A DNA stretch of 64,000 nucleotides from NCBI RefSeq assembly GCF_005484585.1, contig NZ_CP039435.1, positions 868,001 through 932,000 on the forward strand, written 5' to 3'. How positions within the stretch are numbered: the stretch's first letter is position 1; each line of letters begins with the position of its first letter. Shown piece after piece: positions 39,840 through 47,460 of the stretch. The notes under the pieces are model-generated. The model did not search any database. It was not told where the DNA came from and saw only the letters and a list, made by a program, of their open reading frames with translations. This DNA comes from Brevundimonas sp. SGAir0440. GTDB lineage: Bacteria; Pseudomonadota; Alphaproteobacteria; Caulobacterales; Caulobacteraceae. The position numbers and the translations under genes are program-made.

Positions 39840-40823
39840 TCAGGACGCATCCAGATAGGCCGAGGCGTCGACGAAGGCCTGAACCGCCGCCTGATCGGCG
39901 TAGTCCAGCTCCAGCATCGCCTTGATCGCTGCGGCCTTGTCCGGCGCGCGGTCATAGTAGCCGCTGGCGATGGCGTAGCCGACGTAATAGCCCAGGTCGG
40001 CCGTCCCGAAGCGGTTGTTCGCCCCGTTGTACAGCCAGCCGCCGAAGTCTTCGCCGTTCATGTCGGCGCGGAAGGCCGTCTTGATCGCTGCGTCATTGGC
40101 CGGGCCGTAGGTGACATACGGCAGCTTCGGCAGCCGCCCGGTCGCTTTTTCGGCCACGAAATCGGCGACCCCCTCATAGACGACCTGGGCCAGCAGGGTC
40201 TGGCGTTCGCCCTGTTGCTGGGTGTGAACGACCTCGTGGGTCGCCAGCAAATCCAGGTTCTCCAACGGACCGCTGGCGAAATAGGTGGTGAAAAACCGTT
40301 TCAGATTGGGCGGCATCTGCGACAGGTCCACGCTGGCGTCGCCGGTGGCCATCTCCACGCCGATCAGCACCTTGTCGCCCTGGGTCGTTCCCGCCGAACG
40401 CAGGGCACCGACCTCGAAATACACGCCGGCCGGTCGCAGATCGGGATACAGTTCGCGCAGGCGCGCCAGATGAACCTCCAGCCTGTCCAGCGCCTGACCG
40501 GCCAAGGCGGTTCGCGGCCGCACCGTGTCCCAATAGGCCGGATAGGCCCGGATCGCCTCCAGATAGGTGTCGACCGTATAGGCCTTCGCCTCCATGAAGG
40601 CCGCCAGACCCGGCGTGCCCTGGTCGATGTACATCCGCTGGAACAGGTCGCGTTGACGGACAGGATCGGCTTCGGCGCGCACCGCGTCATAGGCGCTCCA
40701 GAACCGGGCGATGTCGCTGTCCACGACCTGCACCTGTGGGGCGGGGTCCGGCGACCAGGCCACAGCGGGCGCCGACATCAGGCAGACGATCGCTGCGGCT
40801 GCGGCGGACAGGATGTGGCGCAT
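39840..40823 (-). CDS. Putative Zn-dependent protease (DUF2268-like), exported
   Basis: 327 residues from the ATG at 40823 with GGAGA upstream. A signal peptide ends near 'APAVAWS' (residue 22). The gluzincin motif HEVVH ('LLATHEVVHTQQ') is intact near residue 195, with a possible third ligand Glu in 'YEGVADFVAEKATG'. 'YYVGYAIASGYYDR' in the C-terminal part is also typical of DUF2268/GldB-like predicted proteases. Function unknown; location periplasmic by signal. It stands alone between hslU and a divergent GNAT gene. Confidence 0.75.
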   Translation of the reverse strand: MRHILSAAAAAIVCLMSAPAVAWSPDPAPQVQVVDSDIARFWSAYDAVRAEADPVRQRDLFQRMYIDQGTPGLAAFMEAKAYTVDTYLEAIRAYPAYWDTVRPRTALAGQALDRLEVHLARLRELYPDLRPAGVYFEVGALRSAGTTQGDKVLIGVEMATGDASVDLSQMPPNLKRFFTTYFASGPLENLDLLATHEVVHTQQQGERQTLLAQVVYEGVADFVAEKATGRLPKLPYVTYGPANDAAIKTAFRADMNGEDFGGWLYNGANNRFGTADLGYYVGYAIASGYYDRAPDKAAAIKAMLELDYADQAAVQAFVDASAYLDAS

Positions 40824-40961
40824 AGACAGGTCTCCGGCTGAAGGGACGGCATGGGGGCGCAAGCGTGGCCTTGGCTCAAATGAAATCGCCGTAATCATCG
40901 CGCGGACTGGAGGCGTCATGCCGCAATGCCCTCGCGCCGGTCCTGCGCTATGGCCCCCGGA

Positions 40962-41513
40962 ATGGAAACGCCCAAACTCGCCCTGACGCCGTTGGAAACC
41001 GACCGACTGATCCTGCGCCGTTTCGCGGCGGGCGACGCCGCCGACCTGTTCGCCTATCTGCACCAGCCGCGCGCCGCCTGTTTCGTGTCTATGACGCTTC
41101 AGGACATGGCGGCGGCCGAGGCGGAAGTCCTCAAGCGCGCAGCCGAGGGCGAGTATATCGCCGTCCAGTCCAGGGCCGACGGCCATGTCATCGGCGATGT
41201 CTTCGCCATGTTCGAGGCGCCGGACACCTGGTCCATCGGATGGAACTTCAACAGCGCCTACGCGGGCGCCGGCTATGCGTCCGAAGCGGCTCGCGTTCTG
41301 GTCGACCATCTGTTCAAGGACAAGGCGGCGCGTCGCCTGTACGCCTATGTCGAGGACGACAATCTGGCGTCACAGAGGCTCTGCGAACGGTTGGGCATGC
41401 GGCGCGAAGGGCTGTTCCGCGAGTTCATCTCGTTCGTGAACGACGCCGCGGGCCAGCCGATCTACGTCAACACCTATCAGTACGCCCTTCTGCGACACGA
41501 GTGGCGATCGTGA
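40962..41513 (+). CDS. GNAT-family N-acetyltransferase
   Basis: 183 residues from the ATG at 40962; ATG 40950 and 40926 are in-frame alternatives. RimJ/RimL-like fold: 'LETDRLILRRFAAGDAADLF', acetyl-CoA binding region 'NSAYAGAGYASEAARVLVDH' (Q/RxxGxG/A-type), 'YAYVEDDNLASQRLCERLGM' and 'REGLFREFISF'. Substrate unknown; this subgroup acetylates ribosomal or other small targets. A terminator for the convergent ppa gene follows. Confidence 0.85.
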   Translation: METPKLALTPLETDRLILRRFAAGDAADLFAYLHQPRAACFVSMTLQDMAAAEAEVLKRAAEGEYIAVQSRADGHVIGDVFAMFEAPDTWSIGWNFNSAYAGAGYASEAARVLVDHLFKDKAARRLYAYVEDDNLASQRLCERLGMRREGLFREFISFVNDAAGQPIYVNTYQYALLRHEWRS

Positions 41514-41524
41514 CGCTCAGCAAA

Positions 41525-41552
41525 AAGGCGTCCCCCGACCGGAGGACGCCTT
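41525..41552 (-). terminator. Rho-independent terminator of ppa
   Basis: A nine-base stem (AAGGCGTCC and GGACGCCTT) followed on the minus strand by TTTTTG, 27 bases after the ppa stop. It probably also stops transcripts from the convergent GNAT gene. Confidence 0.8.
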
Positions 41553-41578
41553 GAGGCTTCAAGCGCTTGTCGCCCGGA

Positions 41579-42139
41579 TCAGGCGGCGTTGGCGGCCTTG
41601 TTCTTGGCCAGCTTGTCCTGGTGGGCCTGCATGCCCTTGGCGATCAGGTCGGCGGCCTCGCCGGCGTCGCCCCAGCCCTCGACCTTGACCGACTTGCCCT
41701 TCTCCAGGTCCTTGTAGCGGGTGAAGAAGTGCTCGATCTGCTCGATCAGGATGGCGGGCAGCTGACGATAGCTGGCGATCTCGGTGTAGTAGGGGTTCAG
41801 CTTATCGACCGGCACGGCCAGAATCTTCTCGTCGCCGCCGGCCTCGTCCACCATCTTCAGCACGCCGATGGGGCGCGAACGGATGACGCAGCCCGGAACG
41901 ACCGGCGTCGGGTTCAGCACGATCACGTCGCAGGGGTCGCCGTCGTCCGACAGAGTGTGCGGCACGAAGCCGTAGTTGCCCGGATAGTACATGGCCGTGT
42001 GCAGGAAGCGGTCGACGAACAGGGCGCCCGATTCCTTGTCCATCTCGTATTTCACCGGCAGGCCGCCTTGCGGGATTTCGATGATGACGTTGATGTCCCA
42101 GGGAGCGTTCGGGCCGACGGGAATGGCGTCGAGGTTCAT
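41579..42139 (-). CDS. ppa: Inorganic pyrophosphatase
   Basis: 186 residues, a family I soluble pyrophosphatase. Active-site segments: '[20 protein letters not shown]', '[20 protein letters not shown]' containing the DxDPxD signature, and 'KILAVPVDK'. It hydrolyses pyrophosphate to drive biosynthesis. The C-terminal tail is Ala/Lys-rich ('[12 protein letters not shown]'). The ATG has a GAGG-like site; a strong terminator follows. It is a single housekeeping gene. Confidence 0.95.
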   Translation of the reverse strand: MNLDAIPVGPNAPWDINVIIEIPQGGLPVKYEMDKESGALFVDRFLHTAMYYPGNYGFVPHTLSDDGDPCDVIVLNPTPVVPGCVIRSRPIGVLKMVDEAGGDEKILAVPVDKLNPYYTEIASYRQLPAILIEQIEHFFTRYKDLEKGKSVKVEGWGDAGEAADLIAKGMQAHQDKLAKNKAANAA

Positions 42140-42280
42140 GGCGGGGTCTTTGCTGCGACTGCGAAACTTTGAAAGGCGAAGGGTGATAGGCTCCCCGGCC
42201 CGTCACGGCAAGGGCGACCTGTGGCGAACATCGCCCTCGGCGGGCTTGCGTCGGGTCGCATCATCGCGGACATCTGGATC

Positions 42281-42964
42281 ATGACCTGGACCGATTGGGC
42301 GGCGCTGGCCCTCTTCTTCATCTGCTGGCTGGGATACAGCCCCATCCTGGCCTTCATCAGCAGGAAGGGCGGCTCGCTGAACCAGGACATGGAGCATGTC
42401 CGGGCGGCCTGGATGCAGTCCATGACGCATCGCGAGATGAAGCTGATCGACAGCCAGCTCATGGGCCATTCGATCAACTCCGCCTCCTTCTTCGCCTCCA
42501 CCAACCTGCTGCTGATCGCGGCGGTCGCGGGCATCCTGTTCGGCGGTGAAAGCGCGCTTCAGGGGTTCGCCGCCGTCGGCGCCGAAAACGTGCCGATGAA
42601 GATACTGGAGGCCAAGCTGGCGCTGGTGCTGATCTGTCTGGCGCGCGGCTTTCTGGATTTCATCTGGGCGCTGCGCCAGATGAACTACGCCCTGGCGCTG
42701 ATCGGCGCGGCGCCGGAGATCCACACCAAGACCGACCGCAAGGCTTTCAGCGAGGCGGCGGGCCAGCTTTTGAACCCGGCGCTCAGTTCCTTTAGTCAGG
42801 GTGTGCGCGGCTATTACTTCGCCCTGGCGGCGGCGGCCTGGCTGTTCGGCCCGTTGTGGCTGGCGCTGGGCGTCGCCTCGTCCTTCGGTCTGTTGATCTA
42901 TCGTCAGGAGGCGTCGCCCGCCGCCCGCGCCATTCGCAACGCACGGCGGCTGCTGGACAACTGA
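42281..42964 (+). CDS. DUF599 membrane protein
   Basis: 227 residues from the ATG at 42281 ('MTWTDWAALALFFICWLGYS'); a GTG at 42221 would add 20 residues without a better ribosome site. About four to five membrane helices: 10-30, 80-100, 125-150 and 195-220. The pattern 'ISRKGGSLNQDMEHVR' and 'WMQSMTHREMKLIDSQLMGH' is typical of DUF599, and 'SINSASFFASTNLLLIAA' follows. Function unknown. It diverges from ppa across an 141-base gap. Confidence 0.85.
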   Translation: MTWTDWAALALFFICWLGYSPILAFISRKGGSLNQDMEHVRAAWMQSMTHREMKLIDSQLMGHSINSASFFASTNLLLIAAVAGILFGGESALQGFAAVGAENVPMKILEAKLALVLICLARGFLDFIWALRQMNYALALIGAAPEIHTKTDRKAFSEAAGQLLNPALSSFSQGVRGYYFALAAAAWLFGPLWLALGVASSFGLLIYRQEASPAARAIRNARRLLDN

Positions 42965-43086
42965 CCAGGTCCTTTCGCAGTTGCGAGATTGAGCACCCGT
43001 CCGACTTTCGTCAAAAGAGCGCCGTCTTGTCAGGCGACCCGCCATATTTGCGTAACAAGGCGTGACCGAGCGGGCGCGCATGGGTC

Positions 43087-43115
43087 TTGACCCATTGTGC
43101 ATCGCAACCTAAGTT
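43087..43115 (+). promoter_or_regulatory. Promoter of candidate small RNA
   Basis: TTGACC at 43087-43092 and a CCTAAGTT box at 43108-43115, about 17 bases apart, compare with the Caulobacter housekeeping pattern TTGACGS and GCTANAWC. They predict a start near 43120, immediately before a run of hairpins. Confidence 0.5.
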
Positions 43116-43119
43116 GACC

Positions 43120-43205
43120 TCTGACGCCTCCGGGCGTCTTGCCCTTCCTGGGCGTTTCCTCCCTATAGACTTTTAATGCCGCACCCTCGGGTGCGGCTTT
43201 TTTTT
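43120..43205 (+). ncRNA. Candidate small regulatory RNA with C-rich loops
   Basis: About 86 bases between DUF599 and the N-formylglutamate gene. Order: hairpin GACGCC-TCCG-GGCGTC (43123-43138), hairpin GCCC-TTCCT-GGGC (43141-43153), a single-stranded CCTCCC (43158-43163), then a GC-rich terminator with an eight-T run (43178-43205). No open reading frame of note is present. C-rich and CCUCC-type loops that can pair with Shine-Dalgarno sequences are a known feature of several alphaproteobacterial small RNAs. The terminator alone cannot be explained by the upstream gene, whose stop is over 200 bases away. Unverified prediction. Confidence 0.5.
43178..43205 (+). terminator. Rho-independent terminator
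   Basis: CCGCACC-CTCG-GGTGCGG stem followed by TTTTTTTT. It is the clearest factor-independent terminator of the window and ends the candidate small RNA; it also faces the convergent N-formylglutamate gene. Confidence 0.9.
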
Positions 43206-43223
43206 GATCTGATCAGTGATCAG

Positions 43224-44048
43224 TCAGGCCGACCAGTCGTCTGCGCACAGGGCGGCGATCACGCGCGACAGGGTCTTTTGCGTCTTGGCGTAGGTCGCGT
43301 TGGGGGCCAGCGTAGCCTCGTCCAGATACAGTTTACGGCTCAGCTCGATCTGGATCGCCTCATAGCCCTCGTCCGGTCGGCCCCAGCGCTGGGTCGACCA
43401 GCCGCCGGCGTAAGGATGGTTCTGCGCCACGCGCCAGCCCAGGCCCTCGAACAACTCGCGCAGCCGCCGGCTGAGCCGCGCACCGCAGGCCGAGCCGTAA
43501 CGGTCGCCCAGCACGACTTCGGCCCCGACGGCGCGAGCAGGCATCGAATGCCAGTCGATCAGCACGGCGCGTCCATGCGTCGCGCGCGTCGCCTGCATCC
43601 GTTCGTCCAGCGCCTGGTGATAGGGGGCGTGGACCCTGGCGATGCGGCTCCTGGCCTCCGCCAGCGTCAGCCGACGCGCATAGAGCGGCGTCCCGTCGCC
43701 GGCCAAGCGGGGGATCACGCCGTACCCCGCCGCCGTCTTGGCTCCGACCGGCCCGCCCAGATCCGCGATCAGGGCCGGGTCCAGCTCAGACGGATCACGG
43801 TTCAGATCGACATAGGCCCGGCCGAGCCGGCCTTCGATCAGCGCGGCGCCTCTGCGCGGTCCCTCTTCGACCAAGCGCCCGACCAGGGCGTCCTCGGCGC
43901 TTTTCAGGCTGGCGCGCGACAGGCCCGGCGCGGCACCCATGTCGTCGGGATAGAAGTCGCCGGAGTGGGGCGAGGCGAACACCAGCGCCGTCGCGGGCGC
44001 GTCCGCCGCCGGGGCGGTGATCGAAAAGCTGTCTCCGCCGTCGGTCAT
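43224..44048 (-). CDS. N-formylglutamate amidohydrolase
   Basis: 274 residues. The N-terminal block 'TALVFASPHSGDFYPDDM' carries the metal-site His, 'EGRLGRAYVDLNRDPSELDP' is the family signature, and 'AVLIDWHSMP' holds the second metal-site motif. 'NHPYAGGWSTQRWGRPDEG' and 'AIQIELSRKLYLDE' (Glu) follow. The enzyme splits N-formylglutamate in histidine breakdown, but relatives are also found outside hut operons and act on other N-formyl or amide substrates; no hut gene is nearby. It diverges from cpdR, an arrangement I also recall from Caulobacter. Confidence 0.88.
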   Translation of the reverse strand: MTDGGDSFSITAPAADAPATALVFASPHSGDFYPDDMGAAPGLSRASLKSAEDALVGRLVEEGPRRGAALIEGRLGRAYVDLNRDPSELDPALIADLGGPVGAKTAAGYGVIPRLAGDGTPLYARRLTLAEARSRIARVHAPYHQALDERMQATRATHGRAVLIDWHSMPARAVGAEVVLGDRYGSACGARLSRRLRELFEGLGWRVAQNHPYAGGWSTQRWGRPDEGYEAIQIELSRKLYLDEATLAPNATYAKTQKTLSRVIAALCADDWSA

Positions 44049-44160
44049 GCTCCCGCTTAGCGCGTTTCGCTGTGGAAGGAAGTCGGCTGAGCGGCGAATT
44101 TCATCGGCGGTTTACCGTTCGGGCTCTAGGTTTGCGGTCTGTTTCAAGGGTGTTTTTCGA

Positions 44161-44517
44161 ATGGCGCGTATTCTCCTGGCCGAAGACGACGGTTCGTTGC
44201 GCGGATTTCTGACGCGCGCGCTGGAGCGGGCAGGCCACCAGGTCATCGACTGCGAGAACGGCGACGACGCGATCGACGCCTTGGAACACGGTCCCTACGA
44301 CCTGCTGCTGACCGACATCGTCATGCCGGGCGCCGACGGGATCGAGGTCGCTCGCGTCGCCGCCGCCCGTCAGCCCGGCCTGCGCATCATGTTCATCACC
44401 GGCTTCGCCGCCGTAGCCCTGACCGCCGCCCAGGCCACGCCGGACGCCAAAGTGTTGTCCAAGCCCGTCCACCTGCGCGATCTGGTCAATGAGGTCGAGC
44501 GGATGGTCGCCGCCTGA
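44161..44517 (+). CDS. cpdR: Single-domain response regulator CpdR
   Basis: 118 residues forming one receiver domain: 'RILLAEDDGSLRGFLTRALE' with the acidic pair, 'DLLLTDIVMPGADGIE' with the phospho-Asp near residue 51, 'IMFITGFAAVAL' (Thr/Ser switch) and 'KVLSKPVHLRDLVNEVE' (Lys). The FITGFAAVAL and SKPxHLRxLV segments match CpdR of Caulobacter, a ClpXP adaptor that, when unphosphorylated, takes ClpP substrates such as PdeA to the pole and helps clear CtrA. It has no output domain and no ribosome site stronger than a T-rich leader. Confidence 0.9.
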   Translation: MARILLAEDDGSLRGFLTRALERAGHQVIDCENGDDAIDALEHGPYDLLLTDIVMPGADGIEVARVAAARQPGLRIMFITGFAAVALTAAQATPDAKVLSKPVHLRDLVNEVERMVAA

Positions 44518-44653
44518 CCCTTCGCTGCGACTGGGCCGAGCGGTGTTCGGCGAGAAATCGCATTCTTGCCGCTAAATCGGCTTGATGCCGACCGGCCTCG
44601 CCGCTATATGACCGCTCTTCCCGCTCCGAAGACGTTTTTCGGAGCCCTACGGC

Positions 44654-44728
44654 GGATGCGTAGCTCAGCGGGAGAGCACCTCGTTGACATCGAGGGGGTC
44701 ACAGGTTCAATCCCTGTCGCGTCCACCA
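44654..44728 (+). tRNA. tRNA-Val (anticodon GAC)
   Basis: 75 bases with encoded CCA. Acceptor stem GGATGCG with CGCGTCC (one G-T pair), D arm GCTC/GAGC, anticodon stem CCTCG/CGAGG with loop TTGACAT (anticodon GAC, valine), T arm ACAGG-TTCAATC-CCTGT. It follows cpdR by 136 bases. No terminator with a T-run stands after it. No integrase is adjacent. Confidence 0.95.
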
Positions 44729-45073
44729 TTCCTTTCAATAACTTAGCTTGTCGCAGCTTGCGATACTGACCGGAAACTGGCCACAAACTCTGCCCTCGGC
44801 ATGCTGATCGTCGGAGTTAGACACCGACGAATGCCTCCTAATGCTGCTGTTGACTCGTTGCGGACTTTGAGAAAGGCCGGTTTGCGGCAAGGGCTTACCC
44901 GATCGCAGCAGGCCAAGGAGTAGTACCTGTTTTGATCGATGCCGGTAGATCAGGAGGTCTGTCTCGCATCAGCAACTTGTCGCTCTTCCCCCGTGAATGA
45001 CGCAAATGCTGAAGCACTCTCAGCTGGCACGTCGAGATAGACTGCTTCACTGGTGCTCCAGGGGTGATAGACA
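44729..45073. other. Intergenic stretch, no gene seen
   Basis: 345 bases between tRNA-Val and the Fnr-type regulator gene. No reading frame with support. A half-site TTTTGATCGATG at about 44930 resembles one half of an Fnr box but lacks the partner at correct spacing. GATCAGGAGG occurs further on. Confidence 0.5.
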
Positions 45074-45817
45074 GTGAGCATGTTGAAAGTCCGCGCGTTG
45101 CCTAGGGCCTGTGCCGACCGGCCCACCAGTTCGGTCTGCTCAGGCTGTGGTGCGCGTGCGTTCAGCGTCTGCGACGCGTTGTCGGAGGTCGATCTTGGGC
45201 GATTGGACTCGATCGCAGAACGCGTAGCGCTGGCGAGCGGCGACGTCCTGGCCAATGAGGCCGAACCGGTCTTGAACGTCTTCAACATCACCTCGGGCGC
45301 TGTGCGGATATACAAGCTTCTGCCCGATGGTCGTCGACAGATCACCGGCTTCCTGTTCGCCGGGGATTTCATTGGACTGACGGCGGGGGAGACCTACGCC
45401 TTCTCTGCTGAGGCGATCGAGGACACGACCGTATGTCGCTTCCGGGCCTCGGAATATCGGGCCCTGGCGCGAGAGCGGCCCAGTCTGGAAGCGGCCTTGC
45501 TGAGCCGGGCGATGCATGAGCTGACGGCGGCTCAAGATCAGATGCTGCTGCTCGGTCGCAAGACCGCGCGTGAACGCGTGGCCAGCTTTCTGGTGACGAT
45601 GCTTTCGCGCGATCCCTTGCGTCCCTCCGGCGACAACGCCGTGCGACTGCCGATGACCCGATCCGAGATCGCGGACTATCTCGGACTGACGATCGAGACC
45701 GTCAGTCGCGAGCTGACCAAGTTGAAGATCAGCGGCGTCATCCATGCCGTCGCCCTGCACGACTTGCGGATCGAGCGCCCTGACCGCCTGAAAGACATGG
45801 CGAACGGCGCATCCTAG
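45074..45817 (+). CDS. Crp/Fnr-family oxygen-responsive regulator (FnrN/FnrL type)
   Basis: 247 residues from a GTG at 45074; an ATG two codons later is an alternative. Cysteines fit the [4Fe-4S]-binding pattern of alphaproteobacterial Fnr proteins: Cys22, Cys25, Cys33 (C-x2-C-x7-C, 'VCSGCGARAFSVC') and Cys121 in the cyclic-nucleotide-like beta barrel. The C-terminal HTH ('TRSEIADYLGLTIETVSREL', residues 195-215) has the E-x-x-S-R recognition pattern for TTGAT-N4-ATCAA boxes. It is expected to activate genes when oxygen is low. A perfect such box lies upstream of cydA and cydD, next door. Its end overlaps the end of cydC by four bases. Confidence 0.9.
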   Translation: MSMLKVRALPRACADRPTSSVCSGCGARAFSVCDALSEVDLGRLDSIAERVALASGDVLANEAEPVLNVFNITSGAVRIYKLLPDGRRQITGFLFAGDFIGLTAGETYAFSAEAIEDTTVCRFRASEYRALARERPSLEAALLSRAMHELTAAQDQMLLLGRKTARERVASFLVTMLSRDPLRPSGDNAVRLPMTRSEIADYLGLTIETVSRELTKLKISGVIHAVALHDLRIERPDRLKDMANGAS

Positions 45818-47460
45818 GCGGCCAAATCATCCGGAAGGCAGGTCAGACGAAGATGTCCGTCGCTGTCCAGCCCTTCGACCCGGATGGAGCGGTTGCAGAG
45901 CGCCATCGGCGACGCCCGGTGGCCGACCAAGATCAGGCCTTGCCCCCGCGCGGCCAGGCGGTTCAGAAGGCGGCCCAGGACCTGGGCCTCCGTCGCGGCG
46001 TCCAGGCCTTCCGTCGGTTCGTCCAGCACCAGCCAGGGCGCATCGCGCAGATAGGCGCGCGCCAGGCCAAGACGCCGTCGTTCTCCACCGGATAGCTGCT
46101 CGCCGTTCGGTCCGACGGGGGTGTCCAGCCCCAGCGATTCGGCGCGAATTCGGTCGCCCAGCGCGGCGTCGTCCAGCGCCGCCCACAGGGCCGCATCGTC
46201 GGCAGGTCCTGCAAGCAACAGGTTCTCGCGCACGGATCCGTTCAGCAGACGGACGTCCTGGGCCGCATAGGCGAACAGCCGGCGCCGATCCTCCGGCGCG
46301 ATGACAACGGCGTCCAATCCACCGAGCCGCATCTCGCCGGTCTGGGGCGTTCGCAACCCGATCAGCCGTTCGATCAGCGTCGTCTTTCCGGCGCCGGAGG
46401 GGCCGACGATGCCGAGGCGATAGGGCGGCACGAGCTCGCCGTTAAGGTTTGCGAGACCGAACGCCGCTCCGCTGAGCGGTCGGCCGTGACGAGGGGACGC
46501 CATGGGCATGGCGGCGTCTAGGCGAGACAGGGCCTGGGCGGCGGCGCCGTTCTGGTGCAGGGCAACGACCAGCCCGCCGGCGGATTCGACACCCATCACC
46601 GCCGCCAAGGCCGCGAGCGCGATCAGCGGCAGATCGGCGGAGGATGCGGCGGGGATGACGACGCCGACCGCGAGGGCGCTCGCCGCCGCCTGCCACACGG
46701 CCATCCAGCCGCCCGAGCGGGTCAGGGCGATCTGCGCCGCGTCGTGATTGGCGGCGACCTGCGCGACCTGCGCGCACGCCCAGTCGTCAAGACCGTAGGC
46801 CTTCAGCTCGGGCGCGGCGGCCTCCAATGCGGCGAGGCGATCCTTTACCGCGCCGGCGCCGGTTTGGACTGCTCGGCCGGCGGGATCGGCGAGGCGGCGG
46901 GCGATCAGAACGCCGCCCAAGACAGCTGCGATCATCACGACGAACAGGGCCGCGCCGGCCAAGGGGGAGGCGAGGGTGGCCAGCAGAATGGCGGAGACGG
47001 CGCCGGCGCCCAGGCTCCAGAGCGCCGAGCGGCGCACGAAGAGGGTCTGAACCGCGTCCACGTCCTGAACCAGCCGGGCCGAGACCTCGCCGGATGACAG
47101 GTTCAGTGCGCGCTCGGCCGGGCCTGTGGCGATGGCGTCGAACACCTGCGGGCGCAGGCGGGCGAGCGCCTTCAGGGCAGCCTCATGGCCCGCGACGCGC
47201 TCGACATAGCGCCCGCCGGTGCGGACGATGGCCAGCAGGCGGATGATGGCGCTGGGCATCATGTAGTTGAAGCTCTGGGCGGCCGCCGCGCCCGCCAGGC
47301 CCGCAAAGGCTGCGCCCGTGATGAACCAGCCCGACAGCCCCAACAGACAGACGGCCGCCACCGAGACGACAGCGCCGCCGGCCGCAGCGAGCCGAAGCCG
47401 GGCGCGTTGAGCCTGAGCCTGGGCGGCGATCAGGCCAGCGATGCGTGACGGGACTCTCAT
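45814..47460 (-). CDS. cydC: Thiol reductant ABC exporter CydC
   Basis: 548 residues from the ATG at 47460. An ABC half-transporter: six membrane helices (residues 20-300) and an ATPase domain with Walker A GPSGAGKTT, signature 'LSGGERRRLGLARAYL', Walker B 'WLVLDEPTEGLD' and the H-loop His in 'LVGHR'. It heterodimerises with CydD to export glutathione and cysteine (or related thiols) to the periplasm, needed for cytochrome bd assembly. The start overlaps the cydD stop by four bases. Intervening frame to 47856 is antisense or read-through of cydD and is not coding. Confidence 0.92.
   Translation of the reverse strand: MRVPSRIAGLIAAQAQAQRARLRLAAAGGAVVSVAAVCLLGLSGWFITGAAFAGLAGAAAAQSFNYMMPSAIIRLLAIVRTGGRYVERVAGHEAALKALARLRPQVFDAIATGPAERALNLSSGEVSARLVQDVDAVQTLFVRRSALWSLGAGAVSAILLATLASPLAGAALFVVMIAAVLGGVLIARRLADPAGRAVQTGAGAVKDRLAALEAAAPELKAYGLDDWACAQVAQVAANHDAAQIALTRSGGWMAVWQAAASALAVGVVIPAASSADLPLIALAALAAVMGVESAGGLVVALHQNGAAAQALSRLDAAMPMASPRHGRPLSGAAFGLANLNGELVPPYRLGIVGPSGAGKTTLIERLIGLRTPQTGEMRLGGLDAVVIAPEDRRRLFAYAAQDVRLLNGSVRENLLLAGPADDAALWAALDDAALGDRIRAESLGLDTPVGPNGEQLSGGERRRLGLARAYLRDAPWLVLDEPTEGLDAATEAQVLGRLLNRLAARGQGLILVGHRASPMALCNRSIRVEGLDSDGHLRLTCLPDDLAA

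Noticed and set aside
38847..40841. 664-codon open frame on the plus strand
   Set aside because: Antisense to hslU and the protease-like gene; both sense genes have clear family motifs.
44654..44728. tRNA-Val as attachment site of an island
   Set aside because: No integrase adjoins it and no second copy of its 3' end was seen in the window.
44925..44950. Fnr box upstream of the Fnr-type gene
   Set aside because: Only the TTGAT half is present; the GATCA further on is at the wrong distance.
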